From an uncultured Eubacterium sp. (GTDB lineage Bacteria > Bacillota > Clostridia > Peptostreptococcales > Anaerovoracaceae): DNA of 45,277 nt. Location of the stretch: the NCBI GenBank assembly GCA_937900695.1, contig CALCFD010000054.1, positions 1 through 45,277 on the forward strand. Reading direction: 5' to 3'. The translations under genes and the position numbers were made by a program. Of the stretch, positions 35,212 to 43,915 are shown piece by piece (position 1 is the stretch's first letter; each line of letters starts with the position of its first letter). Below the pieces are notes generated by a model that saw only the letters and a program-made list of their open reading frames with translations, was not told where the DNA came from and did no database searches.

Positions 35212-36111
35212 CTAATCCTTTAAAAGGGCTTTCATCTCATCGGATAATTCTTCTTCAACTTGCTGAGATTTCTTACCCTTGTTGATTCTCTTAATTTCTT
35301 CCTTTGTAAAATTAAAAATTTCACTAGATAATTTCATACCTTCTTCTTTGTTATCTTCCTCTATCAACCTAGCTTTGATCTTATTTTCTAAAACATTTGC
35401 TTCAGTTACTATAGCCATGCCCTGAGAAGTCTTAATCTTTTCTCCTGCCTCTGGCATACCTTTTTTAGCTTCTACATAAGTATCATTTTCATATTTAAGA
35501 CAACACATAAGTCTGCCACAAATTCCAGAAATCTTTGTTGGATTTAAAGATAGTCCTTGAGTTTTAGCCATCTTAATCGATACAGGTTGAAATTCTGAAA
35601 GCCACTGATGACAACATAAACTTCTTCCACAGTTTCCTATACCTCCAAGCATCTTTGCTTCATCTCTTACACCTATCTGTCTTAACTCAATACGCATTTT
35701 AAATACACTTGCTAAATCCTTTACAAGTTCTCTAAAATCTACTCGTCCATCAGCAGTAAAATAAAACACAACCTTATTATTATCAAAAGTATATTCAACA
35801 TCTATCAGCTTCATTTCAAGATTATGCTTATCCACTTTTTCCTGACAAAGCCTCATAGCTTCTGCCTTTTTCTTTTGATTTTCTTCATTTGCCTCAACAT
35901 CTTCTTCATTAGCAATTCTGATAATAGGTTTAAGAGGAGTTATAATTTTATTTTTATCAACTCTCTCTTCTTCTAAAGCAACTGTACCAAACTCAAGACC
36001 TCTTGCTGTCTCAACTATTACATGATCACCTAACTGAACATCGATGCCCGCAGGATCGAAATAATATATTTTACCAGCATGCTTAAATTTCACGCCTACT
36101 ACATTTACCAT
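35212..36111 (-). CDS. ricT: RicT (YaaT), PSP1-domain regulatory iron-sulfur protein
   Basis: The 299-residue protein has the PSP1 domain with the clustered cysteines GNCGRSLCCHQWL and ICGRLMCCLKYE. In Bacillus RicT joins RicA and RicF as an Fe-S complex that adapts RNase Y to mRNA maturation and affects sporulation and competence. GGAGGA precedes the ATG. The lysine/glutamate-rich tail is normal. Neither RicA nor RicF is in the window. Confidence 0.93.
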   Translation of the reverse strand: MVNVVGVKFKHAGKIYYFDPAGIDVQLGDHVIVETARGLEFGTVALEEERVDKNKIITPLKPIIRIANEEDVEANEENQKKKAEAMRLCQEKVDKHNLEMKLIDVEYTFDNNKVVFYFTADGRVDFRELVKDLASVFKMRIELRQIGVRDEAKMLGGIGNCGRSLCCHQWLSEFQPVSIKMAKTQGLSLNPTKISGICGRLMCCLKYENDTYVEAKKGMPEAGEKIKTSQGMAIVTEANVLENKIKARLIEEDNKEEGMKLSSEIFNFTKEEIKRINKGKKSQQVEEELSDEMKALLKD

Positions 36112-36114
36112 AAA

Positions 36115-36918
36115 CTATCCTCCAATATTTAGTACCATCTTTTTCAATGCATATAAAACATTTACATTGCGCTGAATTTCTCTTCTCGCTTCTTCAATAC
36201 ATGCTACAGCCTTGAAAATATAGTCTTTTGTAAACCTTCTATATTCTTCATGATTACCAAAAATAATTTCTCTATAGACTATTTCCATAGCATCAAGCAA
36301 AACAAATGCATCTTCCTTTTCTTTTACAAAAGATTCTATAAGATTTTTTTCTGTATAAAAATAATCTCCATCAATAAGCAACATAATAAGCTCATCTGCC
36401 TTACTCTTACCTTTAACTATATCATCACTAGTAAAGTCATCATCAAGTCTCACATGTATACATCTAGATCTAATAGTCTGAGGCATATTTTTTATATTTT
36501 CTGAAAGCAACATAATAACTGTTCCTACAGGAGGCTCTTCTATAGTCTTTAAGAGACGATTAAATGCTCTCAAAGTCATAGTGTCTGCATCCTTAATAAT
36601 AGCTATATTTCTATCACCCTCATAAGGCTTCTTATAAAGTCTATCTTGTAATTGCTCTATTTGTTTATCTTTAACACTTTTTGTTTTACGTCCTTTTTCT
36701 TTTGTCGCCTCAACGATAAATAAATCCATATAATTATCATCTTCTATTTTACGGCATGTACTGCATTTATTACAACCTACACCAACTTCCACAGGACATA
36801 AAATTTGTTTAGCTACATTTTTAGCATATTTAAGCTTATCTAAGCTGTAGGAACCCTCAATTATAAATCCATGATGTAAAGTTCCTTTTTCAATATTATT
36901 CTTAAAACTATAAGCCAT
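36115..36918 (-). CDS. holB: DNA polymerase III delta' subunit
   Basis: The 267-residue AAA+ clamp-loader subunit lacks a proper Walker A, as delta' usually does, but keeps the zinc module (CPVEVGVGCNKCSTC) and SENIKNMPQTIRSRC, the SRC motif region of the family. It is on the short side: a C-terminal collar domain is present but compact. It overlaps the end of tmk by 11 bases. It would load the beta clamp with the other clamp-loader subunits encoded elsewhere. Confidence 0.9.
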   Translation of the reverse strand: MAYSFKNNIEKGTLHHGFIIEGSYSLDKLKYAKNVAKQILCPVEVGVGCNKCSTCRKIEDDNYMDLFIVEATKEKGRKTKSVKDKQIEQLQDRLYKKPYEGDRNIAIIKDADTMTLRAFNRLLKTIEEPPVGTVIMLLSENIKNMPQTIRSRCIHVRLDDDFTSDDIVKGKSKADELIMLLIDGDYFYTEKNLIESFVKEKEDAFVLLDAMEIVYREIIFGNHEEYRRFTKDYIFKAVACIEEARREIQRNVNVLYALKKMVLNIGG

Positions 36919-37558
36919 AGTATTCCTTAACCAATTTATCTAGCTGTATTTTAATATCACTACTAACCTCTTCAATTGACTGAGAAGCATCAATCCCTTT
37001 AATTCTATCTGGATATCTTTTTTCAAGTTCTAAATATCCATCTAAGACTCTTTGATGAAATGAAATACTTTCGCTTTCCATCCTATCCTTTTCTTCTCTT
37101 TTACCACCAGCTGTCTCTATTCTATTTATTCCCTTCTTCGAATCCAGTCTTAAAAGCAATGTCATATCTGGCATACACCCATTTACAGCATAGCTATTTA
37201 TAATTCCTACCTTATCTCCTAAGGCTCTACCATAGCCTTGGTAAGCCACACTTGAATCCACAAATCTATCACATATAACAACAACTCCTTGATTTAAAGT
37301 AGGAATTATCAACTCCTCCACAAGTTGAGCTCTTGAAGCAGCATATAGTAGAGCTTCTGTCATATAGCTCATAGAACTGTTTGATTTATCTAAAATAATG
37401 CTTCTTATTTTTTCACTAATAGTCGTTCCACCAGGTTCCCTAGTAAATATTGCAGCTATGTTTTTTTCTTCAAAATACTTTTTTATAAATTCAATCTGTG
37501 TTGATTTACCTGCCCCGTCTGGACCCTCTATCGTTATAAACAGACCTTTTTTCATCAT
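36908..37558 (-). CDS. tmk: Thymidylate kinase
   Basis: The 216-residue kinase has the P-loop EGPDGAGKSTQ, the TREPGGT motif, CDRFVDSSVAYQG and the LID region following RIETAGGKREEKDRM. It makes dTDP from dTMP. GAGG lies before the ATG. It heads tmk-holB-ricT-yabB, which follows the order seen in most Firmicutes. Confidence 0.96.
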   Translation of the reverse strand: MMKKGLFITIEGPDGAGKSTQIEFIKKYFEEKNIAAIFTREPGGTTISEKIRSIILDKSNSSMSYMTEALLYAASRAQLVEELIIPTLNQGVVVICDRFVDSSVAYQGYGRALGDKVGIINSYAVNGCMPDMTLLLRLDSKKGINRIETAGGKREEKDRMESESISFHQRVLDGYLELEKRYPDRIKGIDASQSIEEVSSDIKIQLDKLVKEYYGL

Positions 37559-37682
37559 TATAATTCCTCTTAAACTCTGTAGTTTTTGTTAGATTTTCTC
37601 TAAGCTTAAAATTTAAATAAAGGAGTAAATATCCTATAGGCAAACAAATAAGTATCACCATAAAGAATCTTAATATTGACAT
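37506..37682 (-). CDS. Possible small membrane protein upstream of tmk
   Basis: The 58-codon frame MSILRFFMVILICLPIGYLL has one clear membrane segment then a charged tail whose last 17 codons overlap the start of tmk in another frame. AAGGAG lies about 17 bases before the ATG at 37682, or 11 before an earlier ATG at 37688, which is long. A strongly hydrophobic segment and a plausible site argue for a gene; the overlap argues against the C-terminal half being selected. Confidence 0.4.
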   Translation of the reverse strand: MSILRFFMVILICLPIGYLLLYLNFKLRENLTKTTEFKRNYNDEKRSVYNDRGSRRGR

Positions 37683-37731
37683 AATCATCAGCTTTAATTC
37701 TCCTTTTTATTACTAATCATTAATCTATTTA

Positions 37732-39222
37732 TTATATCATATTTTTTATTATTTTTTCTATTTTCTTTTTTATTCTTGAACATGCACTATGAATGCCTAC
37801 AAACACTATAAATATTTCAAGACGTCCTAAAATCATTCCTATAATTTCAACAATCAAAGTACCATTAGAAGAATGTGGTCCTGTAATACCCATAGTTAAT
37901 CCCACACCACCAAGTGATGAGGCAAAATCAAACATAGCAGTAGTCAAATCACAATGAGCAGTCAATGATAAAGTTAAACTTCCTAGTATAAATATTAATA
38001 TATACATCGAAACAAAGCTTGTAACCTCTCTACCTATCTCATTTGAAATAATAGTTTCACCTTGAGCCCTCTTATAACTAGTTACAAAAATTCGACGTTT
38101 AGATGAAACCCTCTTCTTCAAATCTATCCAAAGAGTCTTGAGAAGTACATAGACTCTAATTAACTTAATTCCACCTGCAGTAGATCCAATACCCCCACCA
38201 ATAAGCATAAGGATTATCATAAGCCCTATAGAAAATGCCGGCCACGTACTAAAATCCGCTGTTGCATAACCGGTTGTAGACATGGCTGAAATACCATTAA
38301 AAATCGCTTCTCTCATGCCTTTTCCAAGAGACATATGTAACTGTGAAACCAATCCAAATCCCATAAGAGGCGTCAACACTGCCAAGATAAAAAATCCAAA
38401 CTTAACTTCTGTTACCCTTGCAACCTTTTTAAATTTACCTTTTAAAATCAGTAATAAAACAGCAAAGTTAATTATACCAATAATCATCATAACCATAGTT
38501 ATGATTTCTATAGGTAGACTATTATAATGGCCTATGCTTTCGGCTTTTGTTGAAAATCCTGCAGTAGATAATGCACTCATACTGTGGCATATACCATCAA
38601 ATACTGGCATGCCAAATATTCTATAAAGTATAGTGCCTCCTGTCAAAAAACCAAGAAACATTAAAAAAATAGTTCTTGCAGTTCTCTTTAAATTCGGTGC
38701 AATATTATCTGTATGTCCTTCAGCATGAAACAAACTCATAGCTTGTTTACTTTGAACTATCATAACCATCATCATTACAAACCCAAGTCCACCGATAAAC
38801 TGTATCCAAGCTCTATGGAACAAAAATAGATGACTTGTTATCGTAACATCAACAACCGAATGTCCTGTAGTTGTCCATCCGCTTACAGACTCAAAAATTG
38901 CCCTTAGAAAAGGTAATTGTTTAGATAAATAAAATGGCACTGCACTTATAAAAAAACCATAAAACCAAACAAAAAGCACCATTAAACTACTACTTTGTAG
39001 ATTTTCTCTCCATGTTAACTTCTGAGATTTTTTCTTTGAAAAAAAACAAATTAAAAGACCTAATAAAACTGAACCTAAGCCTGGTACTAAAAAAGTCCAC
39101 GCTTGATCGATTTCATTAGGATAAAAGGGAAGCACTAATAAAGGCACCAATGTTATTATGCCTACAGTAATTACTAACTTCCCTAAATCACTTTTTCCCT
39201 TCAATGTCAATTTATTTCTCAT
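37732..39222 (-). CDS. trkH: Trk-type potassium uptake channel subunit
   Basis: The 496-residue membrane protein has the four pore-loop repeats of Trk/Ktr channels: SVSGWTTTGHSVV, HSMSALSTAGFST, NGISAMSTTGYAT and SSLGGVGLTMG. It imports K+ with Na+ or H+ under control of cytosolic RCK proteins. Its start overlaps the stop of the preceding RCK gene by four bases, so the three genes form one operon. It could equally be called KtrB-like; the length fits TrkH. Confidence 0.93.
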   Translation of the reverse strand: MRNKLTLKGKSDLGKLVITVGIITLVPLLVLPFYPNEIDQAWTFLVPGLGSVLLGLLICFFSKKKSQKLTWRENLQSSSLMVLFVWFYGFFISAVPFYLSKQLPFLRAIFESVSGWTTTGHSVVDVTITSHLFLFHRAWIQFIGGLGFVMMMVMIVQSKQAMSLFHAEGHTDNIAPNLKRTARTIFLMFLGFLTGGTILYRIFGMPVFDGICHSMSALSTAGFSTKAESIGHYNSLPIEIITMVMMIIGIINFAVLLLILKGKFKKVARVTEVKFGFFILAVLTPLMGFGLVSQLHMSLGKGMREAIFNGISAMSTTGYATADFSTWPAFSIGLMIILMLIGGGIGSTAGGIKLIRVYVLLKTLWIDLKKRVSSKRRIFVTSYKRAQGETIISNEIGREVTSFVSMYILIFILGSLTLSLTAHCDLTTAMFDFASSLGGVGLTMGITGPHSSNGTLIVEIIGMILGRLEIFIVFVGIHSACSRIKKKIEKIIKNMI

Positions 39223-39896
39223 TGTCTTTTACCTGTTAACTCCTTAGCCACTGCTTTTCTGTCCCTTTCATAGCAAGATAATATAAGCTTATCTCCACTA
39301 TAAAGCTGAGTATCTGGTCTAGGAATAAAACTATCGTTTCCTCTAACTATGCAGCATATTACAGCATCTTTTGTCATATGAAGTTCCCTAATCAGCTTAC
39401 CTGCTGCTGGTGCTTCAACCGGAAGAAGAACTTCCAAAATACTTACATCTCTATTGTCTAGTGGTATGCTATTTGCATAAGCTTCAGCAACTACGTTTTG
39501 TTCTATTAACTGAGTAATAACCTCAATTTCACAAACTACTGAGTCCACTCCCATCTTCTTAAAGAAATCAATCTTTTTAATATCCTGTAATAGCGCTACT
39601 GCTCTTTTAATTCCAAACTGTTTTTTACAGATTTCACAAATAACCAAATTATCCGCTTCAAATTTTGTAAGAGCAATGACTATATCCATATCTCCAGCAT
39701 TAGCATCCTCAAGAACAAATGGCCTTGAGCCATCACCATAGATAACTTCCACATCCTCAAGTTCTGCTAGTTTCATACAGTCTGCTTTAGTTTTATTTAT
39801 AATAGTAACACTGTGTCCTTTTTTAGTAAGTACATTTGCAATAGATCTAGCTTTATTAAATCCACCGACTAATAATATATTTCTATTAATCCTCAT
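39219..39896 (-). CDS. Trk potassium uptake regulator with RCK_N and RCK_C domains
   Basis: From the ATG at 39896 the 225-residue protein begins MRINRNILLVGGFNKARSIA with a Rossmann nucleotide fold, then a C-terminal RCK_C domain (ILEVLLPVEAPAAGKLIREL ... LYSGDKLILSC). It gates the membrane channel by nucleotide binding. A longer in-frame start at 39935 lies inside the upstream gene and lacks a reason to be used. It overlaps the end of the other RCK gene by 11 bases. Confidence 0.88.
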   Translation of the reverse strand: MRINRNILLVGGFNKARSIANVLTKKGHSVTIINKTKADCMKLAELEDVEVIYGDGSRPFVLEDANAGDMDIVIALTKFEADNLVICEICKKQFGIKRAVALLQDIKKIDFFKKMGVDSVVCEIEVITQLIEQNVVAEAYANSIPLDNRDVSILEVLLPVEAPAAGKLIRELHMTKDAVICCIVRGNDSFIPRPDTQLYSGDKLILSCYERDRKAVAKELTGKRQ

Positions 39897-40332
39897 TGCT
39901 ACTTTCTTCTCCTTCCATCTTTTTATACCAATCAAGCAGATGTTCTGATTCTAGGTAAGCTGGGTATATAGTCCTGATTCCAAGCTCTCTATATACAACA
40001 TCTCTTTCAGGATCATATAATCTTGCAATAACTCTTTTAACACCATAAAGTTCTTTTACAATCTGTGCAAGCATGATATTTATATTATCACCATGAGTAA
40101 CAATAATTACCACTGTAGCATCTTTAATACTAACCTCATCTAAAACCGAATAGTTTGTAGCATCTCCAACATAAGTTTGACCTGCAAATGATGCAGATAG
40201 TTTTCTAAATGAATCCTCATCCTTATCAACTACCATTACGTTTTTATCCTGATCAGATAAGGTATTTGCGATAGTAGCACCTAATCTACCGCAACCGACT
40301 ATAACCGTATAATCCTGCTCTTTTCTTCTCAT
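39886..40332 (-). CDS. Short RCK_N-only Trk regulator (TrkA-like)
   Basis: The 148-residue protein contains just one RCK_N Rossmann fold (VIVGCGRLGATIANTLSDQ; YVGDATNYSVL) and ends right after it (LDWYKKMEGEESSNED), without the RCK_C domain of typical TrkA half-molecules. It is encoded directly before the RCK_N+C gene. The pair probably forms the TrkA ring in trans. GAGG precedes the ATG. Confidence 0.85.
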   Translation of the reverse strand: MRRKEQDYTVIVGCGRLGATIANTLSDQDKNVMVVDKDEDSFRKLSASFAGQTYVGDATNYSVLDEVSIKDATVVIIVTHGDNINIMLAQIVKELYGVKRVIARLYDPERDVVYRELGIRTIYPAYLESEHLLDWYKKMEGEESSNED

Positions 40333-40420
40333 CTACAATTCCTCACTCTTATATTCTAAATTATTATTTTTAAATAGTTTTATATCTAAATATATAATAT
40401 AACACATTGGGGCAATAAAT

Positions 40421-40449
40421 AAAAGCAGATGATTTTTTCATCTGCTTTT
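40421..40449. terminator. Terminator after the histidine kinase gene
   Basis: AAAAGCAGATGA and TCATCTGCTTTT form a perfect 12-base stem around five Ts. Minus-strand transcription from the kinase gene at 40459 meets it first. It separates that gene from the Trk operon. Confidence 0.88.
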
Positions 40450-40458
40450 ATCACAACT

Positions 40459-42309
40459 TTATACTTTATTAAATTCAATTATAGCCTTAAATAAATCTCC
40501 ATCTATCTCTATTTTGAAATCTCCATCTTGCAAATCAACTAAATTTTTTGCTATTGATAATCCTAGCCCACTTCCTTCAGTATGTCTTGATTTATCACCT
40601 CTAACAAATCTTTTCATAAGTTCGTCTCCAGACATATTTAACTGATAATTAGATGTATTTTTAAATACTACAGCAACCTTATCTCCTTTATCTTTTAAAT
40701 CTATATAAACTCTAGTATTTTCTTGGCTATATTTGCAAATATTATTTAATAAGTTTTCAAATACTCTCCAAATTCTTCTACCATCAGCTAATATCATAAA
40801 ATCATCATCGATATTAGTAATAACATCTAAATTAGCATTGCTTAATTTTTCTTCATACTCACCTACAGTTTGTCTAATAAGTGTTGCAATATTACATGGA
40901 GTTTTATTAATTTTAATAGCACCACTTGCCGCCTTAGAAGCTTCTATTAGATCTTCTATAAGTTTTTTTAGTCTTAGCGACTGCCTATTTAAAACGTCTA
41001 TATACGATTTGGCATTTTCATTATCAATCTCTACTTTGCTTAACAAATCAGTATAATTTATTATAGATGTAAGAGGCGTTTTAATATCATGACTAACATT
41101 AGTTATAAGCTCTGTTTTAAATCTTTCACTTTGTAACCTTTCTTCCATAGCTTTAGACATGCCATCGCTTATTTTATAAAAGTCTTCAGCTAACACTTTT
41201 ATATCACCTTTCATTCCTTTTAAATTCATCTTGTATAAAATATCACCTGATGCCAATTTATTAGCCGCATACTTTATTTTATTTAAATCTATAACTACTT
41301 TTAACATGGTAATAGCTATTAACATAATAATTATACTTAATAAAAGTGCAATTCCAAAATACATATACATAAAAGTATTTATGATTAAAATCATAATTAA
41401 AGCAGTTGTTATAATAACTACAGCATATTTCCATACAAATGGTATTTCTCGAACAAGTCCCATAAATTTAGATAGCAACTTTGTAAAAATTCTTTTTATA
41501 ATAATAGCTATTTTATATATCAACGTATTTTTAATCAATATCCTTAATCTAATTCTTACTGTAAGTGTCCTTAAAAACAGAAGTATTACTCCCAATATTA
41601 CAAGGTAAGAAATCACCATCACAAATATTTGAAACCAAATTCCCAATGCCATAGGATTGTTTATTATTTCCATTCCTAGTATACTCACTATTAAAGCAAT
41701 TATAAAACAGCTTGCTGTTAAAAGATCAAAGGGTATTTTTTCAACAAAACCTCCTTTAACACCTTCTTGTGTCATTCCTGCCGAGTAAACCCAAAATGAT
41801 AATAATAAAACTAATAAAATTGCTGATATTATACAAATTATTGGTGCAATATACAAGCTGTTGTAAGCATACTCAAAAACTGTTGCCATCATATGGATAT
41901 CGCTAAAACCACAATCTTTAATATCCTTAAAATAAAATATTGCCTCATACTGCTTACCTTCAATACCAACATAGGCTTTGCCTTTAACAAATTCCTCATC
42001 TTTAATTTTTAAATTTGAACTTGATAAGATTTTTTCACCATGAACATTTCTTACTTCATATCCTATTTTGTCATTTATGCTTGCATCGTCTAAAAGCAAT
42101 TCATGATCTATAGAGTATGCTATATGATTTGCAGCCTCATCAAGCATTATTTGTTTAAATTCACCTTTAGTCACTTTGTTAGCATTATATAAACCTATAT
42201 CTATTTGTATGATGGACATAAGTCCTGATACGATAAATATCCCACCTATAAAAACCATAATTATCACTGTAAATATTTTGGCTGCAATCTTTGTTCTTAA
42301 CTCTTTCAT
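40459..42309 (-). CDS. Multi-pass membrane sensor histidine kinase
   Basis: The 616-residue kinase has an N-terminal membrane helix, a roughly 110-residue external loop, then about five more helices between residues 150 and 345. These lead to a HAMP-like stretch (KYAANKLASGDILYKMNLKG), the HisKA dimerisation helix with phosphorylated H407 in NVSHDIKTPLTSI, and an HATPase domain (LNNICKYSQENT; GSGLGLSIAKNL). The kinase is the partner of the response regulator 12 bases upstream. The multi-helix sensor region resembles cell-envelope-stress kinases, but the signal is not known. Confidence 0.93.
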   Translation of the reverse strand: MKELRTKIAAKIFTVIIMVFIGGIFIVSGLMSIIQIDIGLYNANKVTKGEFKQIMLDEAANHIAYSIDHELLLDDASINDKIGYEVRNVHGEKILSSSNLKIKDEEFVKGKAYVGIEGKQYEAIFYFKDIKDCGFSDIHMMATVFEYAYNSLYIAPIICIISAILLVLLLSFWVYSAGMTQEGVKGGFVEKIPFDLLTASCFIIALIVSILGMEIINNPMALGIWFQIFVMVISYLVILGVILLFLRTLTVRIRLRILIKNTLIYKIAIIIKRIFTKLLSKFMGLVREIPFVWKYAVVIITTALIMILIINTFMYMYFGIALLLSIIIMLIAITMLKVVIDLNKIKYAANKLASGDILYKMNLKGMKGDIKVLAEDFYKISDGMSKAMEERLQSERFKTELITNVSHDIKTPLTSIINYTDLLSKVEIDNENAKSYIDVLNRQSLRLKKLIEDLIEASKAASGAIKINKTPCNIATLIRQTVGEYEEKLSNANLDVITNIDDDFMILADGRRIWRVFENLLNNICKYSQENTRVYIDLKDKGDKVAVVFKNTSNYQLNMSGDELMKRFVRGDKSRHTEGSGLGLSIAKNLVDLQDGDFKIEIDGDLFKAIIEFNKV

Positions 42310-42320
42310 ACTTACCTACC

Positions 42321-43007
42321 TCACTCGATTTTATATCCTTGTCCCCAAACTACCTTTAGATGTCTTGGTTCATCAGGATTTATTTCTAACTTTTCTCTGA
42401 GATGTCTAATATGAACTGCCACAGTATTTTCTGAACCATATAAAGTCTCCTGCCATACACTTTTGTAAATATCTTTAATAGAAAAAACTACACCTGGATT
42501 TTCCATGAATAACTTTAAAATTCCATATTCTTTAGGAGTTAAACTGACCTCTTCGCCAAAATTTAAAACAACTTTTTTACTATCATCTAATATAATTTCT
42601 CCGACCTTTAAAATATTTTCATTATTATTCTGGGCACCTAACTTTGTGTATCTTCTTATTTGTGATTTTACTCTAGCTAAAAGTTCTATGGGATTAAATG
42701 GCTTTGTGACATAATCATCAGCTCCTATATTTAGACCTAATACCTTATCAGTATCTTCGCTTTTAGCAGTAAGAAGTATCACAGGAATGTTTTTATCCTT
42801 TCGCAAAGTTGCTAATGTCTCAAGACCATTCATCTTCGGCATCATAATATCTAGTAGCAATAAATGTATCTCATTGTTATCTACAATTTCTAAAGCCTCT
42901 TTACCATTGTAGGCTTCAAACAACTTGTAATTTTCATCATCTAGATACAGTTTTAGCGCTGAAACTATATCTCTTTCATCGTCACATATTAATATGTTAT
43001 ATTTCAT
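42321..43007 (-). CDS. OmpR/PhoB-family response regulator
   Basis: From the ATG at 43007 (GGAGGTAGG upstream) the 228-residue regulator has a receiver domain with acceptor D53 in LLDIMMPKMNG, LLTAKSED and the switch K in VTKPFNP. A winged-helix DNA-binding domain follows (LTPKEYGILKLFMENPGVVF; VAVHIRHLREKLE). The annotated earlier start at 43058 lies upstream of the ribosome binding site. It forms an operon with the histidine kinase. Confidence 0.95.
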   Translation of the reverse strand: MKYNILICDDERDIVSALKLYLDDENYKLFEAYNGKEALEIVDNNEIHLLLLDIMMPKMNGLETLATLRKDKNIPVILLTAKSEDTDKVLGLNIGADDYVTKPFNPIELLARVKSQIRRYTKLGAQNNNENILKVGEIILDDSKKVVLNFGEEVSLTPKEYGILKLFMENPGVVFSIKDIYKSVWQETLYGSENTVAVHIRHLREKLEINPDEPRHLKVVWGQGYKIE

Positions 43008-43104
43008 ATTTCCTACCTCCACTATTATTATGCCATATAGAATTTTAAAATTAAACAAGCTAACTCTTTAAGAAATTATTAAGAATTTATAAAGTAAATA
43101 AAAA

Positions 43105-43124
43105 AACCGACCTTAAGGTCGGTT
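43105..43124 (-). terminator. Terminator after the lipoprotein gene
   Basis: The perfect palindrome AACCGACCTTAAGGTCGGTT, read on the minus strand, is followed by TTTTTATTT. It ends the lipoprotein gene at 43142. Confidence 0.85.
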
Positions 43125-43141
43125 CATTTTAAACCCATATA

Positions 43142-43763
43142 TTATTTAAACATACTACCCATATTTTCGACAGCACTTAACATACCACCAGTTATAGCAT
43201 CTTGAAGGTCTTTGTTATTCTCATTTACCTTCCATCCATCTTCTCCATAATCTAAATGAATCTTTACAACCTTAGTATATGATTTTTTAGAGTCAGCCAT
43301 CTTCTTGAAAAGAGAGCCTATAGTATGATTTATCATTTCAGTTTCACTTTTACCACTAAATGCCATAGCAGTTAATTCACTCATAACATTTGTTATACCA
43401 TCTGTAAAGTTCAACCCTAAGTTATAGGCTTTAACATTTACTGTAACAACTGCATGTTTTTTATCCTTACTGATTTCCTCTCCCATAACTTCATATTCAA
43501 AATCAGCCATCATTGTAAATACTTTTTTAATACTTTCAGTAGTTTCTTTATCAAGTTTTTTAGCATCTTCAGCACTAATTCCTAAATCCTTTAAAATCTC
43601 CGCATCACTACCTTTTGAAAATTCCTCTACTGATTTTTTTGCCTCATTTTTTGCACCATCAAAGAATTCTTTAGTTACATCTGTTGGTGTAGGTTTGCCA
43701 GCACAAGACGTCATAGCAAAAATCATAAAAAATGCTATAGCCATTGAAAAAAATTCTTTTCAT
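43142..43763 (-). CDS. DUF5105-like lipoprotein, signal peptide out of frame by one base
   Basis: The intended protein starts at ATG 43763, which has GGAGG eight bases before it, and reads MKRIF then needs one base fewer in a run of seven Ts to join SMAIAFFMIFAMTSC, a perfect lipoprotein signal. As written, the frame from 43763 runs into FNGYSIF and away; the annotated ATG at 43744 has no ribosome binding site. The mature part (about 185 residues) is a helical DUF5105/NTF2-like lipoprotein domain ending GWKVNENNKDLQDAI. It lies between the two-component system and coaBC. Treat as phase-variable, slippage-expressed, mutated or mis-sequenced until checked. Confidence 0.75.
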
Positions 43764-43831
43764 ATCATTTACCTCCTCATGTATTTATAGTATATATTTT
43801 ATTATTTCTAATTTCAAGAATAATCAGTAAA

Positions 43832-43860
43832 TTCATCTAAATATTGAAATATGGTATAAA
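43832..43860 (+). promoter_or_regulatory. Weak candidate promoter for coaBC
   Basis: TTCATC at 43832-43837 and TATAAA at 43855-43860 (part of TGGTATAAA) are 17 bases apart, about 55 bases before the ATG at 43916. The -35 is poor; the extended -10 helps. Confidence 0.4.
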
Positions 43861-43915
43861 ATCCTTTATAGTTAATCTGTTATAAACAAATCTTGTAAAA
43901 TAGGAAGGAATTATT

